Shown here: one piece after another, positions 43,200 through 55,099 of the stretch | Numbering within the stretch: the first letter of the stretch is position 1 | Layout of the letters: each line of letters begins with the position of its first letter | Assembly (NCBI RefSeq): GCF_036324505.1 | Contig: NC_086352.1 | Coordinates: forward strand, 6,836,001 to 6,900,000 | From: Eleginops maclovinus | Lineage: Eukaryota > Chordata > Actinopteri > Perciformes > Eleginopidae | Direction of reading: 5' to 3' | DNA length: 64,000 bases | The notes under the pieces: model-generated | The model's input: the letters and a program-made list of their open reading frames with translations, nothing else | Database searches by the model: none | Told to the model about the DNA's origin: nothing | Translations under genes and position numbers: made by a program

Positions 43200-44740
43200 C
43201 AAAGAGTTGAATTTATTCATGTAGAATCACACGTTGTCGATTAATACGGCTCTAAAGCAGGGTGGGGAACCAATTGGTTTCACTTTGCTTTTTTTATTTC
43301 AATTCCAATTTGCCGATGAAGTTTATCATAATTGTCCACATCTATAAGCATGCAGTAACTTGATAAGAAAGCACAAGGCAAAGTGTCTAGATGCATGTCT
43401 CCCAGTGGCTCTTTTCCTTAATCCTGATGAATCCTCCTTCTCTTCGTTCCCTAGTCCCGTGACGTTTCTCACTGAGGCTAAGAAGAAGTGGTTAGAGAAA
43501 AAGACAAAGATTTTTCAGCCAATCGAGCATAGCATCTGCGTCCAACGTGGGAAACTTTTTCATACTGGACCACACAGTGAACTTTTCCTATCTGTGCATG
43601 TGGTTGCTGTTTCCGGTGCGGGGGTGTTGCTACCAGATCATGTGTGAAAACCTCTTAATGGAGCAAATGTCACAGGTGTGATTCATTCAGAAGGCGTCAG
43701 ACATTGTCATTTTCTTACTCACAGAAAAAGGTTACAGCGCCTTCCCCTTTTTTCTCTCCCCTTCAGACTGCTGCCATTCTTTTGATGGAGCCGCTGTCTA
43801 TTAAGGTTAATGGTCGTCCTGGGCGCTACCGTGATCGTGATGTGTGATCGTGATGTGCTTGTGTGCTGCAGAGACACTATAGCTACTTTCTAGTTATTTA
43901 CAGAAAAACTGTCATGGCTGAGCGTCCCTTCAGGGCCTATTGGCAACCAGAGGGTCCCCAAGAGCGCCTTAATGTCCCACAAGAGAGCTTGACACAGGGC
44001 CTGTTCGCTCATTGCTGTGTTTGCCCCTGCGAATTACCCCAGGGCCCTGCCTCCTCCTCCTCCTCTTATTAAAAACGGGTGTCATTGAATTGAAGGAGGT
44101 AGTTGTAGCACGTATGGTAAACAATATTACTGGGTGGTTTACAAGCAAATAGTGAAAGGTAAACAATTCTGGCTTTTATTCCCAAAAGAGACTCCTGAAG
44201 TCCACTGGGCGTTTGCTTGATCTTCCTATTCTCGATTGTCTCCTCAGCTGTTTTCAATATATATTTTGAAATGAACAATTCTTCTGTGATACTGACGGAT
44301 TATCTTATCCCTCATTGCCTAAGGAGTAGGTGCCTCAGTAAGTTTTGCTCTTCATCTTCAACACATAGACTGTTAGTTACAGAGACGTCAGTGGGGATCA
44401 GTGAAAATCACTTCTGGATTTCAAACAGTTTCTAATTCAAAGTCAGCTCACACAATCAACTCCTTATTTAAGGACACGCTCCAGTCCACCGCATGCTGAT
44501 GGGGCAAATTATTTCAATAATAATAATCCGATGCTTGAAAAAGAGAAATGAATGATGAAGATTTATTATTTGTACGTTTTCAGGGACTTTAAAATAACAA
44601 CTTATTTGGAACATTGGTAGAAATCTCCACAAATTCCATTTCAAAAATAAACTGTACACGCAAAAAACAAATCACATAAAAATGTTCGATAAAACTTTGC
44701 TTTGTTCTGCAGGATTACTGTCCATCAGTAGCAGTGTCTA
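43200..44740. other. spacer, nothing recognised
   Basis: Unique-looking sequence. One short direct repeat (GTGATCGTGATGTG) occurs at about 43830-43856. No gene supported. Confidence 0.45.
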
Positions 44741-44749
44741 GATTATTTT

Positions 44750-44990
44750 GTGCAAAACCAGCACCTTTCAGCTTGGGGTCCGGAGCCCCGCCTCTGGACC
44801 TCCCTCCCACCAGACATCTCTCTTTCCATTTTCAAATCACGTCTCTTCACACTGGCCTTTCCTCCCTGATCACATGACACGTCCTCTGTTTGCATTGATT
44901 ATTTTGTCTTGTTTTTGTGCTGGTTTCCTTGTATTGGCCTTTATAAATCAAATGTATATTATTATTATTATTAAAAAGAAGGAACAGAAT
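44750..44990 (+). mobile_element. 3' end of an L2-like LINE
   Basis: Frame 44792-44869 reads LWTSLPPDISLSIFKSRL then FTLAFPP and a stop, the typical C terminus of fish L2/CR1-type reverse transcriptases. A 3' UTR of about 90 bp ends in an (ATT)n tail at 44957-44974. The copy is severely 5' truncated. Confidence 0.75.
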
Positions 44991-44999
44991 CTCCATTGT

Positions 45000-45950
45000 T
45001 ACGTGAACCCTTCCATTTTCCCAGCCCTCATGTGTTTCAATGCTAGACTGTATTTCTCTTTCATCATCACCTCCTTCATTTACCAGTAGACCGTATTGAG
45101 GCTGGATCCACTTTGGCTTCAACCCCACCTCCTCCTCCCCCCATGATGGATGATTTATCAGCCTCTAAAGCCACACTGTGATGGCCACATCAGCTAAAAC
45201 CCAATGAGCAAATAATAGGATAAACATATTCCTCCATCACTGTCCTGCGACGGCCTGTTGCATCCTCGGAGTTTAACGATGACGGAGAGCGGGGACGGTG
45301 CGGTGAAATTCAATACCCATTATTCGCAGAGGGGAAGTCATCAGCTGGTCAATGCAGAGAGCGCCAATAAACTAACCATCGGTTGTTTCATTGGATGGTG
45401 GTGGAGAACAGAGGAATAAATAAGACACCAGCCATAGGAGCGTTCAGCTTCCAAGCTAGGGAGGCAGAAAGGGTCCCAGATGTTGATTCCTGTTTAATAA
45501 AGCCTTTAGTTAGAGCTGGTTTAGTGTCTGTCCTCCTGAGAGCTTCATGTTATTTCTTCTTGTCTTTTTGTTGTATTTTATCTTGTTTTATTTCTATCTG
45601 TCTCATTTGTATTTATCTGTTAACACTGCAATCTCTGTGTGTTGTTGTTTTGAACTGGATTAAATGATGGAAAGTATTGGAAATGGAAAATAATTTACTC
45701 GAAATTAGCTTATGCCGCATTTAACCTCTCCTTTGATTGGTCCTGCTTTACTGCAAATTCCCCCCTCTTTATATATATTCATAGATATATCATATATATA
45801 AATATTATATGTATTATTCTTGTTTGTGTGATATTAATAACATATTTTCTCATTGCAGCAGCATAAGAAAACAAGATATTACTCATAATTAGAAATGTTA
45901 AAAACTATTTCAATGACTGTACAGTACATTTAAATACTTTCAATCTATTC
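45000..45950. other. spacer, nothing recognised
   Basis: Read on both strands without finding a gene, RNA or distinct repeat beyond AT-rich sequence. Confidence 0.45.
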
Positions 45951-45957
45951 TACATAT

Positions 45958-46215
45958 GTATATATTTTACATCTTTACATCCTTAGTGTTGTTATTGTAT
46001 ATATTTGACATCTTTACATCCTTAGTGTTGTTATTGTATATATTTGACATCTTTACATCCTTAGTGTTGTTATTGTATATATTATTGCACTATTTTATTT
46101 ATCTTATTTGTGTATGTTGAGTTGTTGGAGGATAAGCTGGGATATAAGATTTTCATTGTCAACATATACGCTGTATCTGCTCTGCATATGACCAATAAAA
46201 CCTTTGAACCTTGTG
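45958..46215 (+). repeat. 39-bp triplication inside a retroposon-like tail
   Basis: Three copies of a 39-bp unit (TATATATTTGACATCTTTAC, then ATCCTTAGTGTTGTTATTG) from 45960 to about 46078. It is followed by TTGCACTATTTTATTTATC and the end CCAATAAAACCTTTGAACCT, which resembles 27860-27885. Confidence 0.75.
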
Positions 46216-46219
46216 AACC

Positions 46220-47420
46220 TAAAAGAGTAGAAATAAACAATTCTAAAATAGAAATACAAATAAACCGGCATTAGATACTAGAAGAAATACAGGCCACTGT
46301 GAAGATGAAAACGAATAAACTATCTGACTAATAAAAGATAATTAAAGGGCCAATTTTCAAATTAAAACTTGGATACTATTCACCTTCAGTGTGTAAGGAA
46401 TGGAATATTAAATCCAATAGAAATGTAGAGTGTGGAGTTGTAAGTCCAGTCAACACAAGAGAAAGTATGAGCAGTGATTACCCCCGCTTTCTAACTTACA
46501 TGGCCCATATGTTTCTGCTTCTATATTTATTATTGAGTGTTGTATTTGTGTTATTATTTGTGATATTTGGAATATTTATTCACTTGTTTATATTCATATA
46601 TATATTTCATTAAATATAAAGTTTCAAAAAAGGAGGATCAGACATGTGACAGAGATTTAAACACACTCATGAATTCCCCGATAATCTGGCCACAGTGACA
46701 CATCTGGCACTCCTACGTCAGAGGGACCGATGTGCCCTCCCCTCCTCAGAGCTCCTTATCTGCAGGGTGACCGATCAGCGCTGAATCTGTATTAATAGGC
46801 GGAGGTTTGGGGTTGCATATTGATCAACCTGGGGCAGGGCACTCCTAAAGAAACCACAGGATGGATTCGACAGCAGTAAAACTTATCTTCAGAGGAAAGC
46901 TGTTTAGTTTGTTTACTGATTGCTGTCGGCTTTTCTGCAAAACTACACACTGACCACAAACCAACAAAAGCCAACAACAATAAGACTAAACTCTTTGAAC
47001 TCTTGCACACGAAGCACCAACTACACACACATTAAGAATGACACGTTAAAACACCCTTGGGTCATTCTTGTAAGATATTCAGAACTGTGCCGCATTAGCA
47101 GGGCTGTAAAGCTGTCCAAATAAAACTCTGCAGGCGTTGATCTCTTTGTCTTCCTATGGCTGATTTATTTACTTCTTCACAACAAAATCAAACAAACCAA
47201 ATGCATCAGTGTAACGTGAGGTCAAAGACTGTACCGATTCCCCGAGGCTCGTCCAACCCCTTCCTTATATAACAGCTGATTGATCACAAAAAATCCAAAC
47301 TATTCTCAGAATATTTAATTCAATTCAAATTCATAAATCAAAAGAATATATTAAGACCTAAATTAGTAGAAAATATTTCATTTATAAACAACACTAACAA
47401 TGGCTCTAACATGCAGTTAA
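46220..47420. other. spacer, nothing recognised
   Basis: AT-rich sequence without a defensible gene; short frames only. Confidence 0.45.
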
Positions 47421-47427
47421 TACACCA

Positions 47428-48036
47428 TCCATCCATCCATCCATCTTCTCCGGCTTTTCCGTCAGGGTCGCGGAGGTAACAGCTCCAGCAGAGAGCCCCA
47501 AACTTCTCTTTCCCTGGCCACATCAACCAGCTCTGACTGGGGGATTCCAAGGCGCTCCCAGGCCAGCGAAGAGATATAATCCCACTACCTGGTCCTAGGT
47601 CTACCCCTCGGTCCTCTTCCCAGCTTCTGTCGCCTGAGTCTGGTCCGTCGAGACCCTCTGCTTTCACTGCCACCCTTCTGGCAGCGCACCCGACCCCATC
47701 GTTGTTTCCCGTAGGTGGTGGGCCCGCGGGACGGAGAAGCGGAGGTGTTGCCCACGTTGCTTTTTCACGTTTCACGTTGCTGTGCCCCACCAGACGCTCG
47801 CTGACGAGTCCTCCTTCTGGGCCTGGCTCCAGAAGGGGACCCCGGGCTTCCTCCTGGCCGGGTATCCTCGCTTCCAATTGTGTTGTTCATGGAGTCTTTT
47901 TGAACCAATCTTAGTCTGGCTCCTTACCTGAGACCAATTTGCCATGGAGACCCTACCAGGAACACAAGGTTCCAGACAACACAGCCCCCAGGTTCATCGG
48001 GGCACACAAACCTCTGCACCACGATAAGGTGCTGTT
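47428..48036 (-). mobile_element. internally deleted RTE/Rex3-like LINE
   Basis: Read on the minus strand. It begins CACCTTATCGTGGTGCAGAG then GTTTGTGTGCCCCGATGAAC, continues with GTAGGGTCTCCATGGCAAAT and CCGGCCAGGAGGAAGCCCGG, and reaches CGACAGAAGCTGGGAAGAGG; this is the 5' leader of an RTE-clade fish element as I remember it. It then passes directly into the reverse-transcriptase C terminus: a frame reads WDYISSLAWERLGIPQSEL, then VDVARERE-like residues and LLELLPPRP, followed by the (GATG)n tail at 47428-47447 typical of Rex3. The roughly 3 kb that would encode endonuclease and most of the reverse transcriptase is absent. Confidence 0.8.
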
Positions 48037-48039
48037 TCT

Positions 48040-48600
48040 CGGAAAGGCAGTTAATACACACTGCAATTAAATGTGCATTCTTCAGTAAATCATAACATTT
48101 AACAGTTAAATTGCATTTGTATTTAAGGGTTCTGTAAAAAATAACGATACACATTGTTAAATACATAACATTTAGGGTTTGCTTTAATATGTTTGGATTC
48201 ATGAATATAAATTGTACATAGAATATCAATATCATTAACAGTGATCTATAGGGCTGTCTGAAGTAAGTCTATAATTTGCTTCAAAGGAGTGTGCCATGGA
48301 GAGCAGATTTTGGAGAACGAGTGGATTTGCAGGAGGTGCGGATCAGGAGGAAATGTGCAGGAGCTGAGGAGGTGTGTGTGATGGAGAGGGGCAGTAATGG
48401 AGGTCAGAACCCATTAACTAAGAACAGTGGATGTGCAGAGGCCAAAGCATCAGGGACTGAGAGACGCCCGACCTCATGCTTTCCTGTGAGGGGGGGTTCC
48501 TCCACACCAAGATGAGAACGAGTGACTCAAGGACGGCTGCATCAGCAAAACCTGCAGAAATATTTAATACTTCTTAAACAGTAAAAGGTTCATTGTCACA
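48040..48600. other. spacer, nothing recognised
   Basis: A GA-rich open stretch at 48276-48515 has no family resemblance and no start or splice context that I can defend. Confidence 0.45.
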
Positions 48601-48617
48601 CATCCCAGCATGGACTT

Positions 48618-48619
<2 letters not shown>

Positions 48620-48713
<94 letters not shown>

Positions 48714-48826
48714 CTCCGCTGGGCTTTATCTGAGAGAGGAAGTGATTGGTGTTCAGCGAAGCAGAGAACAGAAATACTCTCCGTTATCTTCCAGTGTTCC
48801 CAGGATGATTCTGCCGTCATGTCTGT

Positions 48827-48900
<74 letters not shown>
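48620..48900. repeat. paired (CA)n microsatellites
   Basis: (CA)n at 48620-48711 and 48829-48900, separated by 117 bp of unique sequence. The same paired layout occurs at 54002-54306 and 26345-26551. Confidence 0.97.
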
Positions 48901-48901
<1 letters not shown>

Positions 48902-49134
48902 CTGTGTTGCACCAGGAGCTGCAGTAATCCTTCATAATAACTAAAAAGTTGAAAATGTCGAAAAAAAGGAAATTATTTCAGATTATGACGTAAAGTTCAA
49001 ACAGACTTATGACCTCAGGATGAAATACATGTCTCTTTGTTAACATGTTAAGCTTCAGGTTTAATATTAAATTATGTTTGTCATACTTTATGATCTTATC
49101 TCCCAAAACAAAAACACAAATCCTTCATTTAGAA

Positions 49135-49500
49135 ACGTGATTCTCCGAAGAGGACACATTCTGCTCATTTTCAGTTTATATATTCCTCTCCTGGGACATG
49201 TCTCCTTTAATGTTCAGAAAGCTCTTTATTTTTCTCATACTACCTGTGCTGCAGCTCCTCTTTTCACCCTCTGTCTGAAACCAGAGCCCAGGCTGCTCTG
49301 ATTGGTTAGCTGGTCGGCTCTGTTGTGATTGGTCTTGAATTGGAGTTTTGTCACCCTGCACATCATCACACCTTCCAGGGGTTCAACATGCATGCTTGCA
49401 AACTAGAATATGAGCAATTGAGCAGAAGAGAAGCACAAAATGAAGTCCAGTGAACCTTTTAAGGAGCCGTGGAATACCATTTCCCCCTGACCATCACCAG
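49135..49500 (+). mobile_element. dispersed fish DNA-transposon-like repeat
   Basis: Blocks ATTCTGCTCATTTTCAGTTT, TTTAATGTTCAGAAAGCTCT, TTCACCCTCTGTCTGAAACC and CTGCTCTGATTGGTTAGCTG are familiar from a very common non-autonomous fish element whose terminus reads AAAGGGGCCCTATTATG. Ends are not visible here. The same terminus type appears at 50954 and 58736. Confidence 0.6.
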
Positions 49501-49993
49501 CCACGCCCTTTAGTGATCTCGCCCACTGTGTCCAATCCAACTCTGATTTTTAAATAGCCCTGCCAGTAGTTGATGTGTGAGCTGAAGCTAACAAACCCCC
49601 ACAGCTCTCCGTTGATCCCTGAAGGCACAGGAAGCTCCAGACTGACGAGTCGATGCAGAAACAGTCGATGGTTGCATCACTGTCTGACTGGTGGAGGCTT
49701 AAAGATTCTGCAAAATACACATCATGCTTACTGTATTTGCGGATTCAGTGTCCTGAAACAGACATTTATAAACCATCATATGTTTTAACTGTGTGTAAGT
49801 CTTCTGTAATGAATTAATGGACCTTAAATCAGAGTCCATAAGTGCCCAACATATTAATCTGTACTCCCACAGATATTTAATGCATGCATGACGTCGTCAA
49901 TGACCCAATTACTCCCGAGGAAAAAGAGTATTCTGATTCTGGGTTACAGTGAATGTACAAATAGTACAAGGTTAGACTGAAGTACTTCTTTTT

Positions 49994-50379
49994 GGTATCT
50001 TCTATGATCTAGAGACACCCACGCACACGGACACTCCCCTTCGCTGACGCACTCAGAGGCAATCTATCAACCATACAGTGTTGGAAGGCGTAATCACACC
50101 CCCTATACTTAAAGCCTAAAAATACTCCAATAAGCAAAGGTGCTGAGTTCAAAACGTTCCTTACGTAAAAGTAGTAGTATCAGCCAAATGTACTCAAGTA
50201 TAAAAAGATCTTTAGCAAATCATTAGCTCTCACGATACAACTTTTACAAAGGCATTCTGCACAGAGTACTTCGATCTGATTACGCCTTCCACCACTGGAT
50301 GGTTGATAGGTTGCCTCTAATTGCGTCAGTGAAGGGGAGTGTCCGTGTGCGTGGGTGTCTCTAGGTCGTAGAAGATACC
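49994..50379. mobile_element. foldback with 103-bp arms
   Basis: The left arm 49994-50096 and right arm 50277-50379 are inverted copies that differ at 8 of 103 positions (about 92% identical). The arms start GGTATCTTCTA and end GGAAGGCGTAATCA. The 180-bp loop contains CTTACGTAAAAGTAGTAGTA and TGTACTCAAGTATAAAAAG, similar to the element at 16133. Confidence 0.92.
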
Positions 50380-50873
50380 TCTTTCTGGCGGATGGTGCAG
50401 GTGGAGGATTTATGCGTGTTCGGGTGACGTCAGAGTCGATGCATGAACAGGGACAACCCTCGGGCCCGTTTGCCCTCTCAAACCTCTTTGTGCTGGAGGT
50501 CTGCTGATTAGATTGGCCTAAGTAATGAGCTGACGGCCGTGGAGCTGCTGCAGTCATTAACCTCACAGAGCCCGCCATAATGCACCACCGTATTCTGGCA
50601 TGGGCCTCCACCACCGAGGCCATAAAGAGCAATGTGCACCGTCTCTTCTGCTTTCAGACGCATATGCCCCCTCCGATCCCCGCCATGCCCTGCACTGAAG
50701 CAATAGACAATAAAGACAATTATATTAAGCAACCATTTGAGATCCCATTAGGTGGGCTGCAGCTTCAGGTTGGGGAGATGAGGGAGCGCTGATGCATCGC
50801 TTTGCTTCTCGAAATGGACGGGATGACATCACATCGCTAATTTAGTGACTATTTGTTCATATGTATAAGATTA

Positions 50874-50874
<1 letters not shown>

Positions 50875-50922
<48 letters not shown>
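50875..50922. repeat. (GT)n microsatellite
   Basis: About 24 GT units followed by GAGCGTGAGCGTGAGCATGC. It lies 50 bp before the large 57-bp array. Confidence 0.95.
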
Positions 50923-50924
<2 letters not shown>

Positions 50925-50973
50925 CGTGAGCGTGAGCATGCGCGTGTGTGTGTTTAAAGGGCCCCTATTATGC

Positions 50974-52804
50974 CCAGATGTATATCAGTATGTAGCGTCT
51001 CTACTTTAAAGAGTACTCTCCTGCTGATGTTCAGGTGTATATCAGTATGTAGTGTCTCTACTTTAAAGAGTCCTCTCCTGCTGATGTTCAGGTGTATATC
51101 AGTATGTAGTGTCTCTACTTTAAAGAGTCCTCTCCTGCTGATGTTCAGGTGTATATCAGTATGTAGTGTCTCTACTTTAAAGAGTCCTCTCCTGCTGATG
51201 TTCAGGTGTATATCGGTATGTAGCGTCTCTACTTTAAAGAGTCCTCTCCTGCTGATGTTCAGGTGTATATCAGTATGTAGCGTCTCTACTTTAAAGAGTC
51301 CTCTCCTGCTGATGTTCAGGTGTATATCAGTATGTAGTGTCTCTACTTTAAAGAGTCCTCTCCTGCTGATGTTCAGGTGTATATCGGTATGTAGCGTCTC
51401 TACTTTAAAGAGTCCTCTCCTGCTGATGTTCAGGTGTATATCAGTATGTAGCGTCTCTACTTTAAAGAGTCCTCTCCTGCTGATGTTCAGGTGTATATCA
51501 GTATGTAGCGTCTCTACTTTAAAGAGTCCTCTCCTGCTGATGTTCAGGTGTATATCAGTATGTAGAGTCTCTACTTTAAAGAGTCCTCTCCTGCTGATGT
51601 TCAGGTGTATATCAGTATGTAGAGTCTCTACTTTAAAGAGTCCTCTCCTGCTGATGTTCAGGTGTATATCAGTATGTAGCGTCTCTACTTTAAAGAGTCC
51701 TCTCCTGCTGATGTTCAGGTGTATATCAGTATGTAGCGTCTCTACTTTAAAGAGTCCTCTCCTGCTGATGTTCAGGTGTATATCAGTATGTAGTGTCTCT
51801 ACTTTAAAGAGTCCTCTCCTGCTGATGTTCAGGTGTGTATCAGTATGTAGCGTCTCTACTTTAAAGAGTCCTCTCCTGCTGATGTTCAGGTGTATATCAG
51901 TATGTAGGGTCTCTACTTTAAAGAGTCCTCTCCTGCTGATGTTCAGGTGTATATCAGTATGTAGAGTCTCTACTTTAAAGAGTCCTCTCCTGCTGATGTT
52001 CAGGTGTGTATCAGTATGTAGTGTCTCTACTTTAAAGAGTCCTCTCCTGCTGATGTTCAGGTGTTTATCAGTATGTAGTGTCTCTACTTTAAAGAGTCCT
52101 CTCCTGCTGATGTTCAGGTGTATATCAGTATGTAGTGTCTCTACTTTAAAGAGTCCTCTCCTGCTGATGTTCAGGTGTGTATCAGTATGTAGAGTCTCTA
52201 CTTTAAAGAGTCCTCTCCTGCTGATGTTCAGGTGTATATCAGTATGTAGAGTCTCTACTTTAAAGAGTCCTCTCCTGCTGATGTTCAGGTGTATATCAGT
52301 ATGTAGTGTCTCTACTTTAAAGAGTCCTCTCCTGCTGATGTTCAGGTGTATATCAGTATGTAGTGTCTCTACTTTAAAGAGTCCTCTCCTGCTGATGTTC
52401 AGGTGTATATCAGTATGTAGTGTCTCTACTTTAAAGAGTCCTCTCCTGCTGATGTTCAGGTGTATATCAGTATGTAGCGTCTCTACTTTAAAGAGTCCTC
52501 TCCTGCTGATGTTCAGGTGTATATCAGTATGTAGTGTCTCTACTTTAAAGAGTCCTCTCCTGCTGATGTTCAGGTGTATATCAGTATGTAGTGTCTCTAC
52601 TTTAAAGAGTCCTCTCCTGCTGATGTTCAGGTGTATATCAGTATGTAGAGTCTCTACTTTAAAGAGTCCTCTCCTGCTGATGTTCAGGTGTATATCAGTA
52701 TGAAGTTTCTCTACTTTAAAGAGTCCTCTCCTGCTGATGTTCAGGTGTATATCAGTATGTAGTGTCTCTACTTTAAAGAGTCCTCTCCTGCTGATGTTCA
52801 GGTG
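50974..52804 (+). repeat. 57-bp satellite array A, about 32 copies
   Basis: The unit reads CTACTTTAAAGAGTCCTCTC, CTGCTGATGTTCAGGTGTAT, ATCAGTATGTAGTGTCT. Copies are nearly identical. Variant units recur three units (171 bp) apart: tatcggtatg at 51211 and 51382, and ggtgtgtatcag at about 51832, 52003 and 52174, so a three-unit block was amplified. The 577-codon open frame through the array exists only because 57 is a multiple of 3. The array starts at GTTTAAAGGGCCCCTATTAT, a transposon-end-like sequence. Confidence 0.98.
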
Positions 52805-53990
52805 TTGTGTTATTTTAGTATTCAGGGCTTGGATAACATCCCATGAGAGCTGATAAATTACTAGAGGACATTTTAAAGTTTTGCAGCATGGACACGTGTC
52901 TGCTTGACAGAATTGGTTTCCCAGTAGAGCTCACACAGCTTTGTTTTTTACCTTGATTAAGTGAGGACACACAGGAAGAGGGGTATGACCCGGGGGCGAA
53001 AAAGTAGCGTCCAACAGCAGACATCATTATCAAAAAAGCACCGAGACGCCGTGTTACACCGCGGAAGGGTAGCACCACTCAATTATATTTCGATCCCGCC
53101 TGAATTTCCCCCCACCTTTTGGGAATTCACGCTCCCATCACGATCTGGCTCCTGTAACCTGCAAACACACCAGGAAACAAGAGAAGATGTCGGCACCATG
53201 TGGAACATTTAATATATCACATTATCACTTCCTGCACGGGGAGGAAGAGCTGTCGGTTTGCCATTGAGCAAGGCGCCTGAGCCCCAATTAATGGAGGGCA
53301 ATGGAAAAAAACCCAAAACAGTGTGTGGGATTAATGGGAGGAACTACAGGCGTATTTAGGGTAAAGAATTTAAATCATGACATTTCACCCGTTGATTTCT
53401 TACATCCGGATTTTTTAAATTGCAAGTTTTCTGAAATGGTATTTTTAACGAGGTGTCGTACTTGTCCAGTACATTTAGGGACACTGGTTGGTATGGAAGC
53501 TATTGAAAAGAAAACCTGATACTTTTCAATAAAAAAAGCACTAAAATCCAATAAAAGAGGTTTGTCCTAATTGTCCAGAGCATGATGCATTGATTTGGAG
53601 TCCATGGGTCAAATTGGATGAAATCCATTGAAAGAATAAGAAGTTTTTAAATAAAATATTCATAAGAAACTATTTGAACAGAAATGCAAATGAGGCCTTC
53701 TCTTAAATATGAGCTGATTTACAGAGATTTCCAAAACTAAAATGTAAACATTGGATAAAGCAAGTTTCAAAATGCATGTTTTATTGTCTCAACATACTGG
53801 TGTCAAAGGTTTCTATATATGTAGAGCACCTTGTAGCTCTTCAAATATCAGAAAATACTGTCAACAGTTGTGTTGAAACACATACATGAAACCTCAGACT
53901 GTAGCTGTAACCAATCAGATCTCTCAAATGATACTACCTGTGAAGTATGCAGAGCTGAGGAGCAACTTTGATAATGTTTAGATTCCAATT
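52805..53990. other. spacer right of array A
   Basis: No gene recognised. A SINE-body fragment (CCATTGAGCAAGGCGCCTGA then GCCCC) lies at 53255-53285 and matches the CCCTTGAGTAATGCACCGAA part of the SINE at 37935. Confidence 0.5.
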
Positions 53991-53999
53991 AGCCAATCA

Positions 54000-54307
<308 letters not shown>

Positions 54308-54380
54308 GCCTGCTCTGAGCTCGCCCACATTCACAAAAAATCCAGACATTTTATCCTTCCCTAAATGTCTCAAATTAGGG

Positions 54381-54415
54381 ATAGGGTTAGGGTTAGGGTT
54401 AGGGTTAGGGTTAGG
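54381..54415 (+). repeat. interstitial telomeric repeat
   Basis: Five and a half perfect TTAGGG units, preceded by a degenerate TTAGGGATAGGG, 75 bp after a CA microsatellite. Such short blocks inside chromosomes are usually read as scars of telomerase-healed breaks. Nothing suggests a chromosome end here. Confidence 0.95.
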
Positions 54416-54606
54416 TCACTCATCATACTTGTGTTTTTTCCCAGTAGTCCTGAACCCTAACAGTCTGAAAAATGTCCCATCGGACGGGATGCCCATTTGT
54501 TGGACAGTCTGTAATCAAGAAATCAAAAAGGCATTGTTCTGTAGAACCATTGTTCCGAAAATACGCACTCCCTCTGCACCAGGCTAATTATTAAACACAA
54601 TGCAAA

Positions 54607-54634
54607 CCAATCAATCAATCAATCAATCAATCAA
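54607..54634. repeat. (AATC)n microsatellite
   Basis: About seven AATC units followed by AAGGTTTATTTAAATACC. Confidence 0.9.
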
Positions 54635-54980
54635 GGTTTATTTAAATACCTTACAAATTACTAATGAGCATTATCATGAGGATAATCAAAATTCACAAAT
54701 GTGCCAAAACATCGGGGAAACATCTTCACCTACTTGAGGAAACATGCACAGCATTTAGAGAAAACAAGGAAACATGTGAAGCATTGCAGAAGCAACAAGC
54801 TACAAATACAATTGGTGACGTTCAGGTTTACAGAGTGTTATATTATAAAGAGAGTCTGCTTCATAACTGTGAGTGAATGATTAGGTTAGCTACGTTAGCT
54901 AGCTAGCTTACAGCAGATCTGCAGTGATATCAGGAGGAGTCATGTGATCACATTGTTCAAATAAGACCAGAACACTTTTC

Positions 54981-55085
54981 CAGTATCAGGGACAGTTGCC
55001 CAGCTTTATAATCCTGAACGTCACCAAGTCACTGTGTGCGTCACTTTTTAGTGTCCCCTGGTTTCCGTGGTGTGTTGTGTGTTTT
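54981..55085 (+). repeat. relative of the 33-kb foldback arm
   Basis: GACAGTTGCCCAGCTTTATA, ATCCTGAACGTCACCAAG and GCGTCACTTTTTAGTGTCCC then CTGGTTTCC match 33420-33510 closely. Here only one arm is present. Confidence 0.8.
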
Positions 55086-55099
55086 CTTTTTGCACATTT

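Noticed and set aside
47338..47877. 179-codon minus-strand frame
   Set aside because: Lies in the deleted RTE-like element and mixes frames of its leader and reverse-transcriptase tail; not a host gene.
50970..52703. 577-codon open frame
   Set aside because: It is the 57-bp satellite read through in one frame; the unit length is a multiple of 3 and contains no stop in that frame. No start, splice or codon-bias evidence for a protein.
54381..54415. Chromosome end
   Set aside because: Only about five TTAGGG units with ordinary sequence on both sides.
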